Shown: positions 27,025 to 36,680 of the stretch, in pieces
Layout: each line of letters begins with the position of its first letter
Position numbering within the stretch: the first letter of the stretch is position 1
Translations under genes and position numbers: made by a program
NCBI RefSeq assembly: GCF_015594725.1
Contig: NZ_JADNRC010000002.1
Location: 248,001-312,000, forward strand
From: Flavobacterium sp. ALJ2
Lineage (GTDB): Bacteria; Bacteroidota; Bacteroidia; Flavobacteriales; Flavobacteriaceae
Reading direction: 5' to 3'
DNA length: 64,000 nt
Notes under the pieces: model-generated
What the model was told of the DNA's origin: nothing
Seen by the model: the letters and a program-made list of their open reading frames with translations, nothing else
Databases searched by the model: none

Positions 27025-27954
27025 TTAAAAGATTCTTTTGTTTTTTAACGTATTTAAAGAAATTTTCAGACTATATAAAACTGACAAAATAAAATTACAA
27101 TATTGCTTAAAATCATTGTTCTTAAAACAAATTATGGAAATTTTAAAAAAGTATTTTATATTCTTTTTGTCATTAAGATAAGACTTCGATATTCTTTTAA
27201 ATAATTCCTCTTTTTGGAACTTAGAAAAAAGACCAACTTTACTTGTTAGTAAGTAATGATAGAATTTGAAGGTTGCTTCTGATTTTTCTTTAAGATTATT
27301 CTGCTGTCCAGAAATGCTAACATCAGAAACCCTTATATAAACTAATTCATTATTGATTGTATAAATTGATTTCCCTTCAGAAAAATCAAACCAAGCTGCA
27401 TCATCACTATGCCAAGCTACAGGATAATCGCGAAATTTATATTTCAGAAATGATTTACGTGAAAAAAAATATTCAGATAATGAACTTCTTGTTATACCTC
27501 TTATCTTCCTGAAATAAAAATCTGTTACATTTTCCCATTCGGGATGATGATAAAAAGAAGTCAGAAATTGAGATTCATGATTTACTATAATAGTTGAGAA
27601 CCGAACCACATTTGTTTTATTTTTAAATAAATTAAAATTTCTATACCATTCACTAATGACTTCTTTACCCAAAACATCATCATCTCCTAAAATCATTAAC
27701 CACTGTTCGTCCTTGCTAAGTGCTATGCAGCGCTCCCACTGCTGAGTAAGTGAATAAGACCCCAAATTATCTCCAAAACGATGATATTCGAAATCAACTT
27801 GTCCCTTATATTTTTCTAATATAGTAACAGGATCCTCAGGACTAGCATCATCACCAATATAAACTTTAAAACGTTTATCACTTTGATTTGCTAGTGATTT
27901 CAAAGTCTCTTCAAAAAATTTGATTTTATAATATGGAATAATAATAGCAAGCAT
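27025..27954 (-). CDS. Glycosyltransferase family 2
   Basis: 309 residues. The GT-A domain has LAIIIPYYKIKFFEETL, KVYIGDDASPEDPVTIL and the metal site MILGDDDVLGKE near 93. AWHSDDAAWFDFSEG near 200 may supply the catalytic acidic pair. It starts directly after the methyltransferase gene, two bases from its stop, and heads a block of five GT2 genes. Donor unknown. Confidence 0.9.
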   Translation of the reverse strand: MLAIIIPYYKIKFFEETLKSLANQSDKRFKVYIGDDASPEDPVTILEKYKGQVDFEYHRFGDNLGSYSLTQQWERCIALSKDEQWLMILGDDDVLGKEVISEWYRNFNLFKNKTNVVRFSTIIVNHESQFLTSFYHHPEWENVTDFYFRKIRGITRSSLSEYFFSRKSFLKYKFRDYPVAWHSDDAAWFDFSEGKSIYTINNELVYIRVSDVSISGQQNNLKEKSEATFKFYHYLLTSKVGLFSKFQKEELFKRISKSYLNDKKNIKYFFKISIICFKNNDFKQYCNFILSVLYSLKISLNTLKNKRIF

Positions 27955-27956
27955 TT

Positions 27957-28781
27957 TTATTTAAATATTCTTTTTAATAATTTAAATGGAAATAAAATAA
28001 CATGCCCCATCTTATATGAATTACTATTACGTACCCTCTCTTCTGTTTTTTTTTCATTTATCTTCCCTCCATCAAAAATAGAAGTTTTCTGTTCTTCAAA
28101 GTCACAATCACAAGCAATTGCAATAAGGTACAATGGGCTAACAACATTATCTGTTATTTTAGAATAATTCCCAGAAAATACTTTGATTCCATTTTGATCG
28201 GATTCTTTCTGAATAATAGAGGCACCATTACAATATACTTGGGTAAGAAGCTGCATTCGATTAAAATTATCAAACATTAGGTTTACAAATTCATCCTTAT
28301 ATAATTCCTTTATATGAAACTCATTTTTAAAATTTCTAACATCCGAATAATATAATTTATCAGGCGTTGAAATAATTAGTAATCCATTAGATTTTAAAAC
28401 CCTTTTTATTTCCAACATCATTTCCTCATGTTTGTCATGGTGCTCTAACGTTTCAAAGCTTATAACAACATCAATACTATTATTTTCAATGGGTATTTTA
28501 TTTGCACTACCAATTCTGAATTCAAGATTTTCTTTCTTGTATTTTAACTTCGCTTTATCAACCGTACTACTATCTATATCAACTCCATACACAAATGAAG
28601 CTTTCTCACTCATCAAATTGCTACCGTATCCTTCTCCTGAAGCAATATCTAAAACAACTTTATCTTCTATATAATTACTTGCAATAGCATATCTGTGTAA
28701 ATGTTCAATTGCATCTCTAGTAAGTATAAATGTCTCTAATCTTTCTCCGGTCCAATTTTTCATTTTATTTATTATTTCCAT
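27957..28781 (-). CDS. Class I SAM-dependent methyltransferase
   Basis: 274 residues. Motif I is VLDIASGEGYGSNLM near 44-58, followed by VYGVDIDSSTVDKAKLKY and IDVVISFETLEHHDKHEEM, typical of small-molecule and sugar methyltransferases. A basic tail with FPFKLLKRIF ends the protein. It overlaps the wzt gene by ten bases. In ABC-exported O-antigens a methyl group at the non-reducing end can serve as the export signal read by the Wzt C-terminal domain. That pairing suggests a capping role, but there is no kinase domain as in WbdD, so this stays inference. Confidence 0.85.
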   Translation of the reverse strand: MEIINKMKNWTGERLETFILTRDAIEHLHRYAIASNYIEDKVVLDIASGEGYGSNLMSEKASFVYGVDIDSSTVDKAKLKYKKENLEFRIGSANKIPIENNSIDVVISFETLEHHDKHEEMMLEIKRVLKSNGLLIISTPDKLYYSDVRNFKNEFHIKELYKDEFVNLMFDNFNRMQLLTQVYCNGASIIQKESDQNGIKVFSGNYSKITDNVVSPLYLIAIACDCDFEEQKTSIFDGGKINEKKTEERVRNSNSYKMGHVILFPFKLLKRIFK

Positions 28782-30055
28782 TTTAACAAAGGACGAACTA
28801 AACCTGGGAAGCTCCCTGAATAATTTCCTCTAGCAGTTTTACTACCTATTTCATCAATAACATTAAATCCTACAATTTCTAACTCATGAAATTCAACATG
28901 AAACGGATTATAACGCATTATAGCAAAACTACAAGAATACCCCCCTTCAGCTAAAAAATTACCAGGAATAGTAATCGTTTTTGAATGAATTCCAACTGGC
29001 AAAGAATTTACTAAAGTTTGAGAATCTTTGTCATGAGAACTTAAAATATGAATATCATGATTATTAAACAAATTAAATCCATGTGTAAATAATTGATTTT
29101 CTTTTAAGACTTCGTATGTGAATTCTATTTTAATTTCATCCGAAATAGCATGATTAAAACAAACCTCATCATTGATTTTCAGAACCCTAGCCTGTAATAA
29201 TTTTATAAAATCACAACTCGGTGTTTTTCCTTTTGACCATGTTTTAAAAGAATTATTATTGTTTCCACTTAGATAGCTATCTATAGCATGATCGACATTT
29301 CCCTGAAAGATCACCTTACCATTTTCTATTACCATTCCCTTCGTACACAAACTCTTCACCGCTGCCATATTATGGCTAACAAATAAAACAGTTCTACCTC
29401 CTCCTTTAGAAATGTCTTGCATTTTTCCAATTGCTTTTTTTTGAAACTCAGCATCACCAACAGCCAAAACCTCATCAATAACCAAAATTTCAGGTTCTAA
29501 GAAAGCAGCAACTGCAAAAGCCAAACGAACAGTCATACCGCTACTATATCTTTTTACTGGTGTATCTATATAACGCTCACATCCAGAAAAATCTATAATT
29601 TCATCTAACTTTGATGTGATTTCTTTTTTCGTCATTCCTAAAATTGCACCATTCAGAAAAACATTTTCTCTTCCTGTAAGTTCCGGATTAAACCCTGTAC
29701 CAACTTCAAGTAAAGATGCAATACGACCACGAGATTTAATACTTCCGGAAGTTGGAGCAGTAACCTTTGATAAAATTTTTAATAACGTAGATTTTCCAGC
29801 TCCATTTTTACCAATGATTCCTAAAACCTCCCCGCGTTCAACTTCAAAATTAATATCCTGTAAGGCCCACACATAATCACTCGTCCCTTTTGTACTTCGA
29901 TCATTTATATCACCTATTTTTAAATAGGGATTTTCTTTTCCACGTATATGATGCCACCACCGATTTAAATCATGGCTTAAAGTTCCCGTACCCACTTGTC
30001 CTAAACGGTATTGTTTAGAAATGTTTTCGACTTTTAATATAATGTCTTTATTCAT
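28772..30055 (-). CDS. wzt: Polysaccharide ABC transporter ATP-binding protein with C-terminal glycan-binding domain
   Basis: 427 residues. The ATPase part has Walker A GKNGAGKST (83-90 core), signature YSSGM (170-174) and Walker B ILVIDE with D194 and E195, then SHNMAAV. From about 285 a beta-rich extension (VLKINDEVC, FTHGFNLFNNHDIHI, GGYSCSFAIMRYN) matches the Wzt C-terminal domain that recognises the end of the exported chain. It works with Wzm, encoded 27 bases upstream, to move a completed lipid-linked polymer across the inner membrane. The methyltransferase gene overlaps its end. Confidence 0.93.
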   Translation of the reverse strand: MNKDIILKVENISKQYRLGQVGTGTLSHDLNRWWHHIRGKENPYLKIGDINDRSTKGTSDYVWALQDINFEVERGEVLGIIGKNGAGKSTLLKILSKVTAPTSGSIKSRGRIASLLEVGTGFNPELTGRENVFLNGAILGMTKKEITSKLDEIIDFSGCERYIDTPVKRYSSGMTVRLAFAVAAFLEPEILVIDEVLAVGDAEFQKKAIGKMQDISKGGGRTVLFVSHNMAAVKSLCTKGMVIENGKVIFQGNVDHAIDSYLSGNNNNSFKTWSKGKTPSCDFIKLLQARVLKINDEVCFNHAISDEIKIEFTYEVLKENQLFTHGFNLFNNHDIHILSSHDKDSQTLVNSLPVGIHSKTITIPGNFLAEGGYSCSFAIMRYNPFHVEFHELEIVGFNVIDEIGSKTARGNYSGSFPGLVRPLLKWK

Positions 30056-30082
30056 TTTTATTTAATGTAATGCATATAAAAA

Positions 30083-30952
30083 CTATACTGTGTCTATAAA
30101 ACTTTTTTCTGTTTTATTAAAGACCAATAATCCTGCGAAAAAAATAATACCAGTCACTATAAACGTATAAAGAAGACCGTAAAATGAAATGTCCCCAACA
30201 CTCAAAAGCATGTACCTTGATGTCTCAATTATATATGCTAATGGGTTATATTGTACCAACCACCCATAATTTGGCAATTTATCTTTAATTAATGCCATTG
30301 GATATATTACTGCTGAAAGATACATCAGTAATTGTACACCAAAACCAATTAAATTACTAAAATCTCTATACTTAGTAACTAATGACGATATAAACATTCC
30401 TAATCCTAGCCCCAGAATCCCCATCAATGCAATAATTACAGGAAAAAAAATTGCTGTAACATTTAAACTAATAAGAGCACCTTGAAAATAATAGTAAACA
30501 TAAAAAACAATAAAAATCAAAAACTGAATTCCAAATTTAATCAAGTTAGAAATAACAATAGATAAAGGGGTAATTATTCTTGGAAAATATACTTTACCAA
30601 ATATCCCTGCATTAGCCCTAAAAGTATCAGAAGTTCCAGTAAGGCAAGCCGTAAAATAATTCCAAACCGTAACCCCTGCTAGATTAAACAAAAAAGGAGG
30701 TACTGACCCCGTATCAATTCCTGCAACACTATTAAATATTATAGTAAATGTTACAGAGGTAAATAAAGGCTGAATTAAATACCAAAGTGGTCCTAACACT
30801 GTTTGTTTATAAACTGTTACAATATCTCTTTTTACAAAAAGAACCAACAAGTCACGATATTGCCAAACTTCTTTTAAATTCAGCGAAAAAAATTTATTCT
30901 TAGGGGTTATTTCAAACAACCAAGGAGTCGAAACATCTTCTGATTTATTCAT
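30083..30952 (-). CDS. wzm: Polysaccharide ABC transporter permease
   Basis: 289 residues with six membrane segments in the ABC-2 layout. Typical blocks are VWQYRDLLVLFVKRDI near 26-41, YKQTVLGPLWYLIQPL near 47-62, and YNPLAYIIETSRYMLLSVG near 235. This is the membrane partner of Wzt. It follows a 205 base gap that contains an intrinsic terminator for the previous unit and a TATATTTG box, so wzm probably starts a new transcription unit. Confidence 0.93.
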   Translation of the reverse strand: MNKSEDVSTPWLFEITPKNKFFSLNLKEVWQYRDLLVLFVKRDIVTVYKQTVLGPLWYLIQPLFTSVTFTIIFNSVAGIDTGSVPPFLFNLAGVTVWNYFTACLTGTSDTFRANAGIFGKVYFPRIITPLSIVISNLIKFGIQFLIFIVFYVYYYFQGALISLNVTAIFFPVIIALMGILGLGLGMFISSLVTKYRDFSNLIGFGVQLLMYLSAVIYPMALIKDKLPNYGWLVQYNPLAYIIETSRYMLLSVGDISFYGLLYTFIVTGIIFFAGLLVFNKTEKSFIDTV

Positions 30953-31032
30953 GAGTAGTTTTAAAATTCTGTCTAAAACTAGACAGCCAATAATCTTTTT
31001 AGGAATAGTAATTATACTATATTTTCACAACA

Positions 31033-31040
31033 AATATAAC
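31033..31040 (-). promoter_or_regulatory. Candidate -7 box (TATATTTG) for the wzm operon
   Basis: TATATTTG on the minus strand fits the Bacteroidota TAnnTTTG consensus, 81 bases ahead of the wzm start and just after the intrinsic terminator at 31093-31122. Position between a terminator and an operon start supports it; a -33 TTTG at normal spacing is not visible. Confidence 0.45.
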
Positions 31041-31092
31041 AATTAGATGTAATCATTATTATTTACTACAATTCTAAGTTTTATAAAAAACA

Positions 31093-31122
31093 AAAAAGGT
31101 GCTTTTATAAAAAAACACCTCA
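31093..31122 (-). terminator. Intrinsic terminator after the 4,6-dehydratase gene
   Basis: On the minus strand AGGTG (31122-31118) pairs with CACCT (31103-31099), with further A/T pairing of TTTT and AAAA inside the loop, and is followed at once by a run of six T (31099-31094) and then GTTTTTT. It sits 36 bases after the stop of the gene at 31158. Confidence 0.75.
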
Positions 31123-31157
31123 AATAATTTTAAAACAAAAATAATCTTACATAAATA

Positions 31158-33122
31158 TTATTTATCAAGAATTTCGAAACTAGAGTTCATACTTTTAAAC
31201 TCTGGCACTATTTTTTTCATTTTGGCAACAATATCATCATTGTCAAAAAATTTAGAGATACCTATTAACTCATCTATTTCAATATGTAAGGTCTCATATT
31301 CATCCTGAATTTCTTCAGAAATCATGATCTTATTATGATATGTAGGTAGCGTTTTTGAGGTATCATTAAGTAATTCTTCAAATAACTTTTCTCCTGGCCT
31401 TAACCCAACTATCTGAATCTGAATCTCTTTATCAGGAATAAAACCTGCTAATTTTATCATTTTTCGAGCCAAATCAATAATTCGAACGGGTTTACCCATA
31501 TCAAATATGTAAATTTCTCCTCCATTGCCCATTGCACCAGCTTCAAGAACTAACTGACATGCTTCAGGAATAGTCATAAAATATCTGATAATATCTGGAT
31601 GTGTTATAGTAAGTGGACCTCCTTCAGCAATTTGTTTAGTAAACAAAGGAACTACTGACCCATTGGAACCTAAAACATTTCCGAACCGTGTTGTGATAAA
31701 TTTCGTAGTATCATTCCCCTTTTCTTTTTGATTTTTCAGATGCAATGACTGCACATATTTTTCAGCAATACGCTTACTAGCCCCCATTACATTGCTAGGA
31801 TTTACTGCTTTATCTGTAGAAACCATTACAAACTTTTTAACTTTGTACTTACAGGCTAAATCAGCTAAATTTTTTGTCCCTTCTATATTTGTTAATATAG
31901 CTTGAGATGGATTCCCCTCCATTAAAGGTACATGTTTATAAGCGGCAGCGTGAAAAACAACTTGTGGCGCATAAACTTTAAATACTCTCTCCATAGCCTC
32001 TTTGCTTTTCACATCAGCAATTACAGCATGAATTTTAGAATCTGAAATTATATTTTGTGTTTCTAAACAAAGACTATGCAGCGGTGTTTCTGCCTGATCT
32101 AATAAAATTATATTTTTAGGATTAAAACCAATCACTTGCCTTACTATTTCACTACCAATGGATCCTGCTGCTCCAGTAATTAAAATGGTTTTATCTTTTA
32201 GTTGTTTAGATATTGATTTACTATCCAATACAATAGGTTTTCTTTCCAGTAAATCTTCAATCTGAATATTCTTTACCTTTTGAGAGATTTCTTTTTGGTT
32301 TTCCCAATCCGAAATTAAAGGCACAGTATAAACTCTGTAATTAAATTCTAAACACTGATCTACAATAATCAATTGTTCATCCTTAGATAGACTTTTATCA
32401 GCAATAATAATCCCCTCTGCAGCAACAGAACGCATTAATGCAGGTAATCTTTTCTTTTGAATTAAAATTGGCAAATCCAGCATTCTTTTCGAGGCATTTT
32501 GATTGTTCTTGTCTACAAAACCTACAATTTTAAAACGAGAAGGTGTCTCAAATTTTAATGCATTTGCTACTGATATTGCATTTGCATCGGTCCCGTAAAT
32601 AATAGTTCTGATTAATTTACTATTATTTTTTTCTGCAAAATAAAGTTCAAATGTTTGTTTAACTACAACTCGATATAAAAACAAACCACAAAATGAAAGT
32701 ACTATGTTTATAAAAAGGGCAGTATTTAAAAATGCTTTATCACCATGATATAATTCAAATACAAAATTGAAGAACAAAAAAACAACCAATACCGACATTT
32801 GTGAGAACAAAAGCTTAATTGCATCAATGTACGATGAGTGTCTAATTATACCCGAATAAGTCCTGAATAACCAAAAGAAAAAAATATTAACTCCCAAAAG
32901 CGAGCCAACAAAATAAAACTCATGATGCGTTATAATATAACCTAAACCTGTACCCTTAAATAACAAATAAGTAAAAGTAAAAGAGAAAATCAATACCATA
33001 ACATCCATTAAGACTATAATCCACCTAGGTAAATAACTCAGGTTATGAATATTAAGCCTCAAATTAGCTGTAGAAAAATACTTAGCAAATAAAATTGCTA
33101 AATTGGTTGGTTTATTATTCAA
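31158..33122 (-). CDS. Membrane-bound UDP-GlcNAc 4,6-dehydratase (PglF/WbpM/CapD long form)
   Basis: 654 residues. Four membrane segments lie in the first 150 residues, then a CoA-binding-like Rossmann region and, from about 312, the extended SDR domain. Key features are GAAGSIGS at 317-324, FHAAAYKHVPLME near 390-403, and STDKAVNPSNVMGASK at 435-450, where the usual tyrosine is Met446 with Lys450, as in the PglF/FlaA1-type group. The product would be UDP-2-acetamido-2,6-dideoxy-4-keto-glucose, which can feed both the reductase at 39425 and the aminotransferase at 35541. It is followed by a terminator; a TATTTTTG box lies 40 bases upstream. Confidence 0.92.
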   Translation of the reverse strand: MNNKPTNLAILFAKYFSTANLRLNIHNLSYLPRWIIVLMDVMVLIFSFTFTYLLFKGTGLGYIITHHEFYFVGSLLGVNIFFFWLFRTYSGIIRHSSYIDAIKLLFSQMSVLVVFLFFNFVFELYHGDKAFLNTALFINIVLSFCGLFLYRVVVKQTFELYFAEKNNSKLIRTIIYGTDANAISVANALKFETPSRFKIVGFVDKNNQNASKRMLDLPILIQKKRLPALMRSVAAEGIIIADKSLSKDEQLIIVDQCLEFNYRVYTVPLISDWENQKEISQKVKNIQIEDLLERKPIVLDSKSISKQLKDKTILITGAAGSIGSEIVRQVIGFNPKNIILLDQAETPLHSLCLETQNIISDSKIHAVIADVKSKEAMERVFKVYAPQVVFHAAAYKHVPLMEGNPSQAILTNIEGTKNLADLACKYKVKKFVMVSTDKAVNPSNVMGASKRIAEKYVQSLHLKNQKEKGNDTTKFITTRFGNVLGSNGSVVPLFTKQIAEGGPLTITHPDIIRYFMTIPEACQLVLEAGAMGNGGEIYIFDMGKPVRIIDLARKMIKLAGFIPDKEIQIQIVGLRPGEKLFEELLNDTSKTLPTYHNKIMISEEIQDEYETLHIEIDELIGISKFFDNDDIVAKMKKIVPEFKSMNSSFEILDK

Positions 33123-33161
33123 ATTAGTTGGTCTTAAAATTATAGAGTCCGATAATAATCA

Positions 33162-33169
33162 CAAAAATA
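33162..33169 (-). promoter_or_regulatory. Candidate -7 box (TATTTTTG) before the 4,6-dehydratase gene
   Basis: TATTTTTG on the minus strand fits TAnnTTTG, 40 bases ahead of the start at 33122, in the gap after rmlA. No matching -33 element is seen, and readthrough from rmlA is equally possible. Confidence 0.35.
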
Positions 33170-33190
33170 CGAAATAATGGATTTAAAAAA

Positions 33191-34075
33191 TTAAATTTTA
33201 ACACCTGCTTTCTTTTGTTTCAAAAAATCTATCAAATACCCTCCATAACCAGATTTAACTAGGGGTAATGCTAATTCTTCAAGTTGAGAGTCATTAATAA
33301 AACCTTGCCTCCAAGCTATCTCTTCAATACAACCGACTTTTAACCCTTGTCGCTCCTCTAATACCTGCACAAACTGACCCGCCTGCATTAAGCTATTAAA
33401 AGTTCCTGTATCCAACCAAGCTGTACCTCTGCTTAAAATTCCAACTTTTAAAGCTTCTTTTGAAAGATATACTTTATTTACATCCGTAATTTCATATTCT
33501 CCACGAGCACTTGGCTTAATATTTTTAGCTATTTCAACAACAGAATTATCATAAAAATACAATCCTGGAACTGCATAATTAGATTTAGGATGTTCTGGCT
33601 TTTCTTCTATCGAAATGGCTTTTAGGTCTTCATCAAACTCTACTACTCCGTAACGTTCTGGGTCTGAAACATGGTATGCAAATACCACTCCTCCATTTGG
33701 TTTTGTATTTGAACGTAAAAGTTCCTGCATATTGGCTCCAAAAAATATATTATCTCCTAAAATCAAAGCGACATCATCATCTCCTATAAATTCTTCTCCA
33801 ATTACAAAAGCCTGTGCTAATCCGTTTGGAATGGCTTGTTCGGCATAACTAAATTTACAACCTAAATTCTCACCATTACCTAATAATTTTTTAAAATTTG
33901 GTAAATCATGAGGCGTTGAAATAATCAAAATTTCATTTATGCCTGCCATCATCAAAGTTGATAATGGATAATAAATCATTGGTTTATCATATACTGGCAT
34001 CATTTGCTTGCTCATCGCAAGTGTTAATGGGTGTAGCCTGGTACCTGAACCTCCTGCTAAAATAATTCCTTTCAT
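33191..34075 (-). CDS. rmlA: Glucose-1-phosphate thymidylyltransferase
   Basis: 294 residues, the normal length. The N-terminal nucleotide site is [16 protein letters not shown] with [18 protein letters not shown], then [10 protein letters not shown] and [20 protein letters not shown], all RmlA signatures. It makes dTDP-glucose from dTTP and glucose-1-phosphate, the first step to dTDP-L-rhamnose. It lies 43 bases after rmlD. The fourth enzyme of the pathway, rmlB, is not in this cluster but at 62780. Confidence 0.96.
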   Translation of the reverse strand: MKGIILAGGSGTRLHPLTLAMSKQMMPVYDKPMIYYPLSTLMMAGINEILIISTPHDLPNFKKLLGNGENLGCKFSYAEQAIPNGLAQAFVIGEEFIGDDDVALILGDNIFFGANMQELLRSNTKPNGGVVFAYHVSDPERYGVVEFDEDLKAISIEEKPEHPKSNYAVPGLYFYDNSVVEIAKNIKPSARGEYEITDVNKVYLSKEALKVGILSRGTAWLDTGTFNSLMQAGQFVQVLEERQGLKVGCIEEIAWRQGFINDSQLEELALPLVKSGYGGYLIDFLKQKKAGVKI

Positions 34076-34118
34076 TTGTCTGGATTATATCTATATTATA
34101 CTAATAAAAGTTGAGCAA

Positions 34119-34970
34119 CTATAATTGTGCCAACATTTGTTTTAAACTCGCTTTGTAGTTTGGAACATCCACCCCATAAACTTTCTTAATTTTATTTTTA
34201 TCTAATAAAGAAAAAGAGGGACGTTTCGCAGGAGTAGGATATGCCGAAGAAGCAATTCCATTTACTTTACAATTATACCCTCCAATATCTTTTATAGCCA
34301 ATGCAAACTCATACCAACTAATTTCTCCTTCATTCGAATAATTATAAATTCCTGAAGTCCATTCATCTGATGAGATAATTTCAATCATCGTTTGTGCTAA
34401 ATCAGCAGCATAAGTTGGCGATCCTATTTGGTCATTTACGACACTTATTGACTCTCTCTCTTGCATCAATCGTTGCATCGTTTTTACAAAATTATTTCCA
34501 ACCTTACTATAAACCCAAGATGTTCGAATAATAATTGAGTCTGGATTTTCTTTCAAACAAGCTAATTCTCCTAATCTTTTAGTATCTCCATAAACATTTA
34601 TAGGTTTTGTTGGAGCTTCTTCATCTAGAGCAACTGAGGATGTTCCGTCAAAAACATAATCTGTTGATACATGTATTAATCTTACTTTATTTTTAGCTGA
34701 ATATTTTGCTATTACTTCTACTGCTAAATGATTAATTACATTAGCCAACTCAATTTCAGTTTCTGCCTTGTCAACCGCTGTATAAGCACCACAATTTAAA
34801 ATAATAGTAGGTTGCAATTCTACCAATTGCATTTGAAGTAAATTTAAATCATCGAGAGTTATTTGGCTTCTGCTTGCAAAAATCCATTGGTGTTGTGGAT
34901 ATTTTACTGCTATAATAGCTAATTCCGAACCTAGCTGTCCATTTGCTCCTGTTACAAGTATTTTTTCCAT
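34119..34970 (-). CDS. rmlD: dTDP-4-dehydrorhamnose reductase
   Basis: 283 residues. The NADPH site is LVTGANGQLGSEL at the start; HVSTDYVFDG and the catalytic YGDTKRLGE follow, and the end has GVDVPNYKASLKQML. It makes dTDP-L-rhamnose by reducing the 4-keto sugar. Its start and the rmlC stop share base 34970, so the two are translationally coupled. Confidence 0.95.
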   Translation of the reverse strand: MEKILVTGANGQLGSELAIIAVKYPQHQWIFASRSQITLDDLNLLQMQLVELQPTIILNCGAYTAVDKAETEIELANVINHLAVEVIAKYSAKNKVRLIHVSTDYVFDGTSSVALDEEAPTKPINVYGDTKRLGELACLKENPDSIIIRTSWVYSKVGNNFVKTMQRLMQERESISVVNDQIGSPTYAADLAQTMIEIISSDEWTSGIYNYSNEGEISWYEFALAIKDIGGYNCKVNGIASSAYPTPAKRPSFSLLDKNKIKKVYGVDVPNYKASLKQMLAQL

Positions 34971-35518
34971 TAAAATAAACTGTTACAATTTTCAATAAAA
35001 GGAAGGATTTGATCTTTTTCAGAAACTATCGCTTCTTTCAAATTCATCCCCCAATCAATATTTAATGATGGATCGTCAAATTTAATTCCCCCTTCAGAAG
35101 CTTTATTATAAAACTCATCACATTTATACATCACAGATGCTGTTTCGCTAATTACCGAAAAACCATGAGCAAAACCTTGAGGAACCAACAATTGTTTTTT
35201 ATTTTCCGCTGAAAGCAATATGCTAAATGCTTTTCCATAAGTAGGTGAATCTTTTCTTAAATCTACTGCTACATCAATAATTTCACCTTCTAAAACACGT
35301 ACCAATTTAGTTTGTGCAAAAGGAGGATTTTGATAATGTAACCCACGTAAAGTACCTTTTTTAGAGAAGGATTGATTGTCCTGCACAAAATCAATATCAA
35401 TTCCTAAATCTTTAAACTTAGTTTTACTATATGACTCAAAAAAATAACCTCTTTCATCACCAAAAACTGTTGGCTCAACTATTACTAAATCTTTTATAAA
35501 TGTTTCTTCAATTTTCAT
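34970..35518 (-). CDS. rmlC: dTDP-4-dehydrorhamnose 3,5-epimerase
   Basis: 182 residues, cupin fold. Clear RmlC blocks are VFGDERGYFFESYS, GTLRGLHYQNPPFAQTKLVRV with the catalytic histidine, DLRKDSPTYG, LLVPQGFAHGF and YKCDEFYN. It epimerises C3 and C5 of the dTDP-4-keto sugar ahead of RmlD, with which it overlaps by one base. It follows the aminotransferase by 22 bases. Confidence 0.96.
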   Translation of the reverse strand: MKIEETFIKDLVIVEPTVFGDERGYFFESYSKTKFKDLGIDIDFVQDNQSFSKKGTLRGLHYQNPPFAQTKLVRVLEGEIIDVAVDLRKDSPTYGKAFSILLSAENKKQLLVPQGFAHGFSVISETASVMYKCDEFYNKASEGGIKFDDPSLNIDWGMNLKEAIVSEKDQILPFIENCNSLF

Positions 35519-35540
35519 ATTAAAATATAATTCTTATTTC

Positions 35541-36680
35541 TTAATTAAAAAAAGTTTTGATCACTTTTTCAATTCTATTCATGTCTCTGATTGTCAGATT
35601 TGATCCCGAAGGCAAGCACAATCCTTTCTCAAATAAACTTTCAGCTATTTTTTCTCCATAATAGGGGTAACCAAAAAACAAAGGCTGTAAATGCATTGGT
35701 TTCCATAAAGGTCGTGATTCAATATTCTCATGTTCAAATGCTAATCGTAAAGATTCTCTATCAATCTTTTTATCACTATTAGTTTCGATCAAAACGGTAC
35801 TTAACCAATAATTAGAAAAATAATCGTCCCTTGGTTCTTCAAAGACTGTCACTTCATCTATGCCTTCAAATGCCTTTTTATAAAAATCATGCATTCCCCT
35901 ACGCAAAATAATATTTTTATTCAAAACTTCCATCTGACCACAGCCTATTCCTGCACAAATATTACTCATCCTATAATTATAACCTACCTCACTATGTTCA
36001 TAATGTGGTGCACTATCTCTTGATTGAGTTGCATAAAAAATAGCCTTTTCTTTTAATTTATCAAATTTAGTTATTAATCCTCCTCCACTTGAAGTTGTAA
36101 TTATTTTATTTCCGTTAAATGACAAAACCCCAAAATCACCAAACGTTCCACACTTCTTTCCTTTATAACTACTACCCAATGCCTCTGCACTGTCTTCAAT
36201 TACCGGAATTTCATAGCGATTAGCAATCGCGTGAATTTCATCTATTTTATAAGGCATTCCATATAAGTGAACAGTAATAATTGCTTTGGGTTTTTTACCC
36301 TTTGCAATTCTATCTTTAATTGCAACCTCAAGAAATCTTGGGCATATATTCCAAGTATCTAATTCACTATCTACAAAAATAGGAGTGCCCCCTTGATACA
36401 TAATTGGATTTGCAGATGCCGAAAAGGTCATGCTCTGACAAATTACCTCATCACCCGATTTTACTCCTAATAAAATTAATGCTAAATGAATAGCAGCAGT
36501 ACCCGAGTTTAAAGCTGCTATAGAAACTTTATTATCAAAATAATCTTCTAACTTATTCTCGAATTCATTAACATTTGGCCCACCAGAAGTAATCCAAGAA
36601 TCCTTAAGTGCTTTTTGAATATACTTTTCTTCAAATCCACTTTGTTGTGGCAATGACAGAAAAATTTTTTTATTGCGCAT
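35541..36680 (-). CDS. PLP-dependent sugar aminotransferase (DegT/DnrJ/EryC1/StrS; PglE-like)
   Basis: About 379 residues from the ATG at 36678-36680 (MRNKKIFLSLPQQ), which follows a GGAAAA stretch. An upstream in-frame ATG at 36728 would add a methionine-rich run lying inside the cupin gene and is unlikely. Blocks include NSGTAAIHLAL, EDSAEALGSSYKGKKCGTFG, SFNGNKIITTSSGG with the PLP lysine in NGNK, and ESRPLWKPMHLQP. The last resembles PglE-type 4-aminotransferases acting on UDP-4-keto-6-deoxy-GlcNAc. No PglD acetyltransferase gene sits beside it. It overlaps the cupin gene by eleven bases. Confidence 0.9.
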   Translation of the reverse strand: MRNKKIFLSLPQQSGFEEKYIQKALKDSWITSGGPNVNEFENKLEDYFDNKVSIAALNSGTAAIHLALILLGVKSGDEVICQSMTFSASANPIMYQGGTPIFVDSELDTWNICPRFLEVAIKDRIAKGKKPKAIITVHLYGMPYKIDEIHAIANRYEIPVIEDSAEALGSSYKGKKCGTFGDFGVLSFNGNKIITTSSGGGLITKFDKLKEKAIFYATQSRDSAPHYEHSEVGYNYRMSNICAGIGCGQMEVLNKNIILRRGMHDFYKKAFEGIDEVTVFEEPRDDYFSNYWLSTVLIETNSDKKIDRESLRLAFEHENIESRPLWKPMHLQPLFFGYPYYGEKIAESLFEKGLCLPSGSNLTIRDMNRIEKVIKTFFN

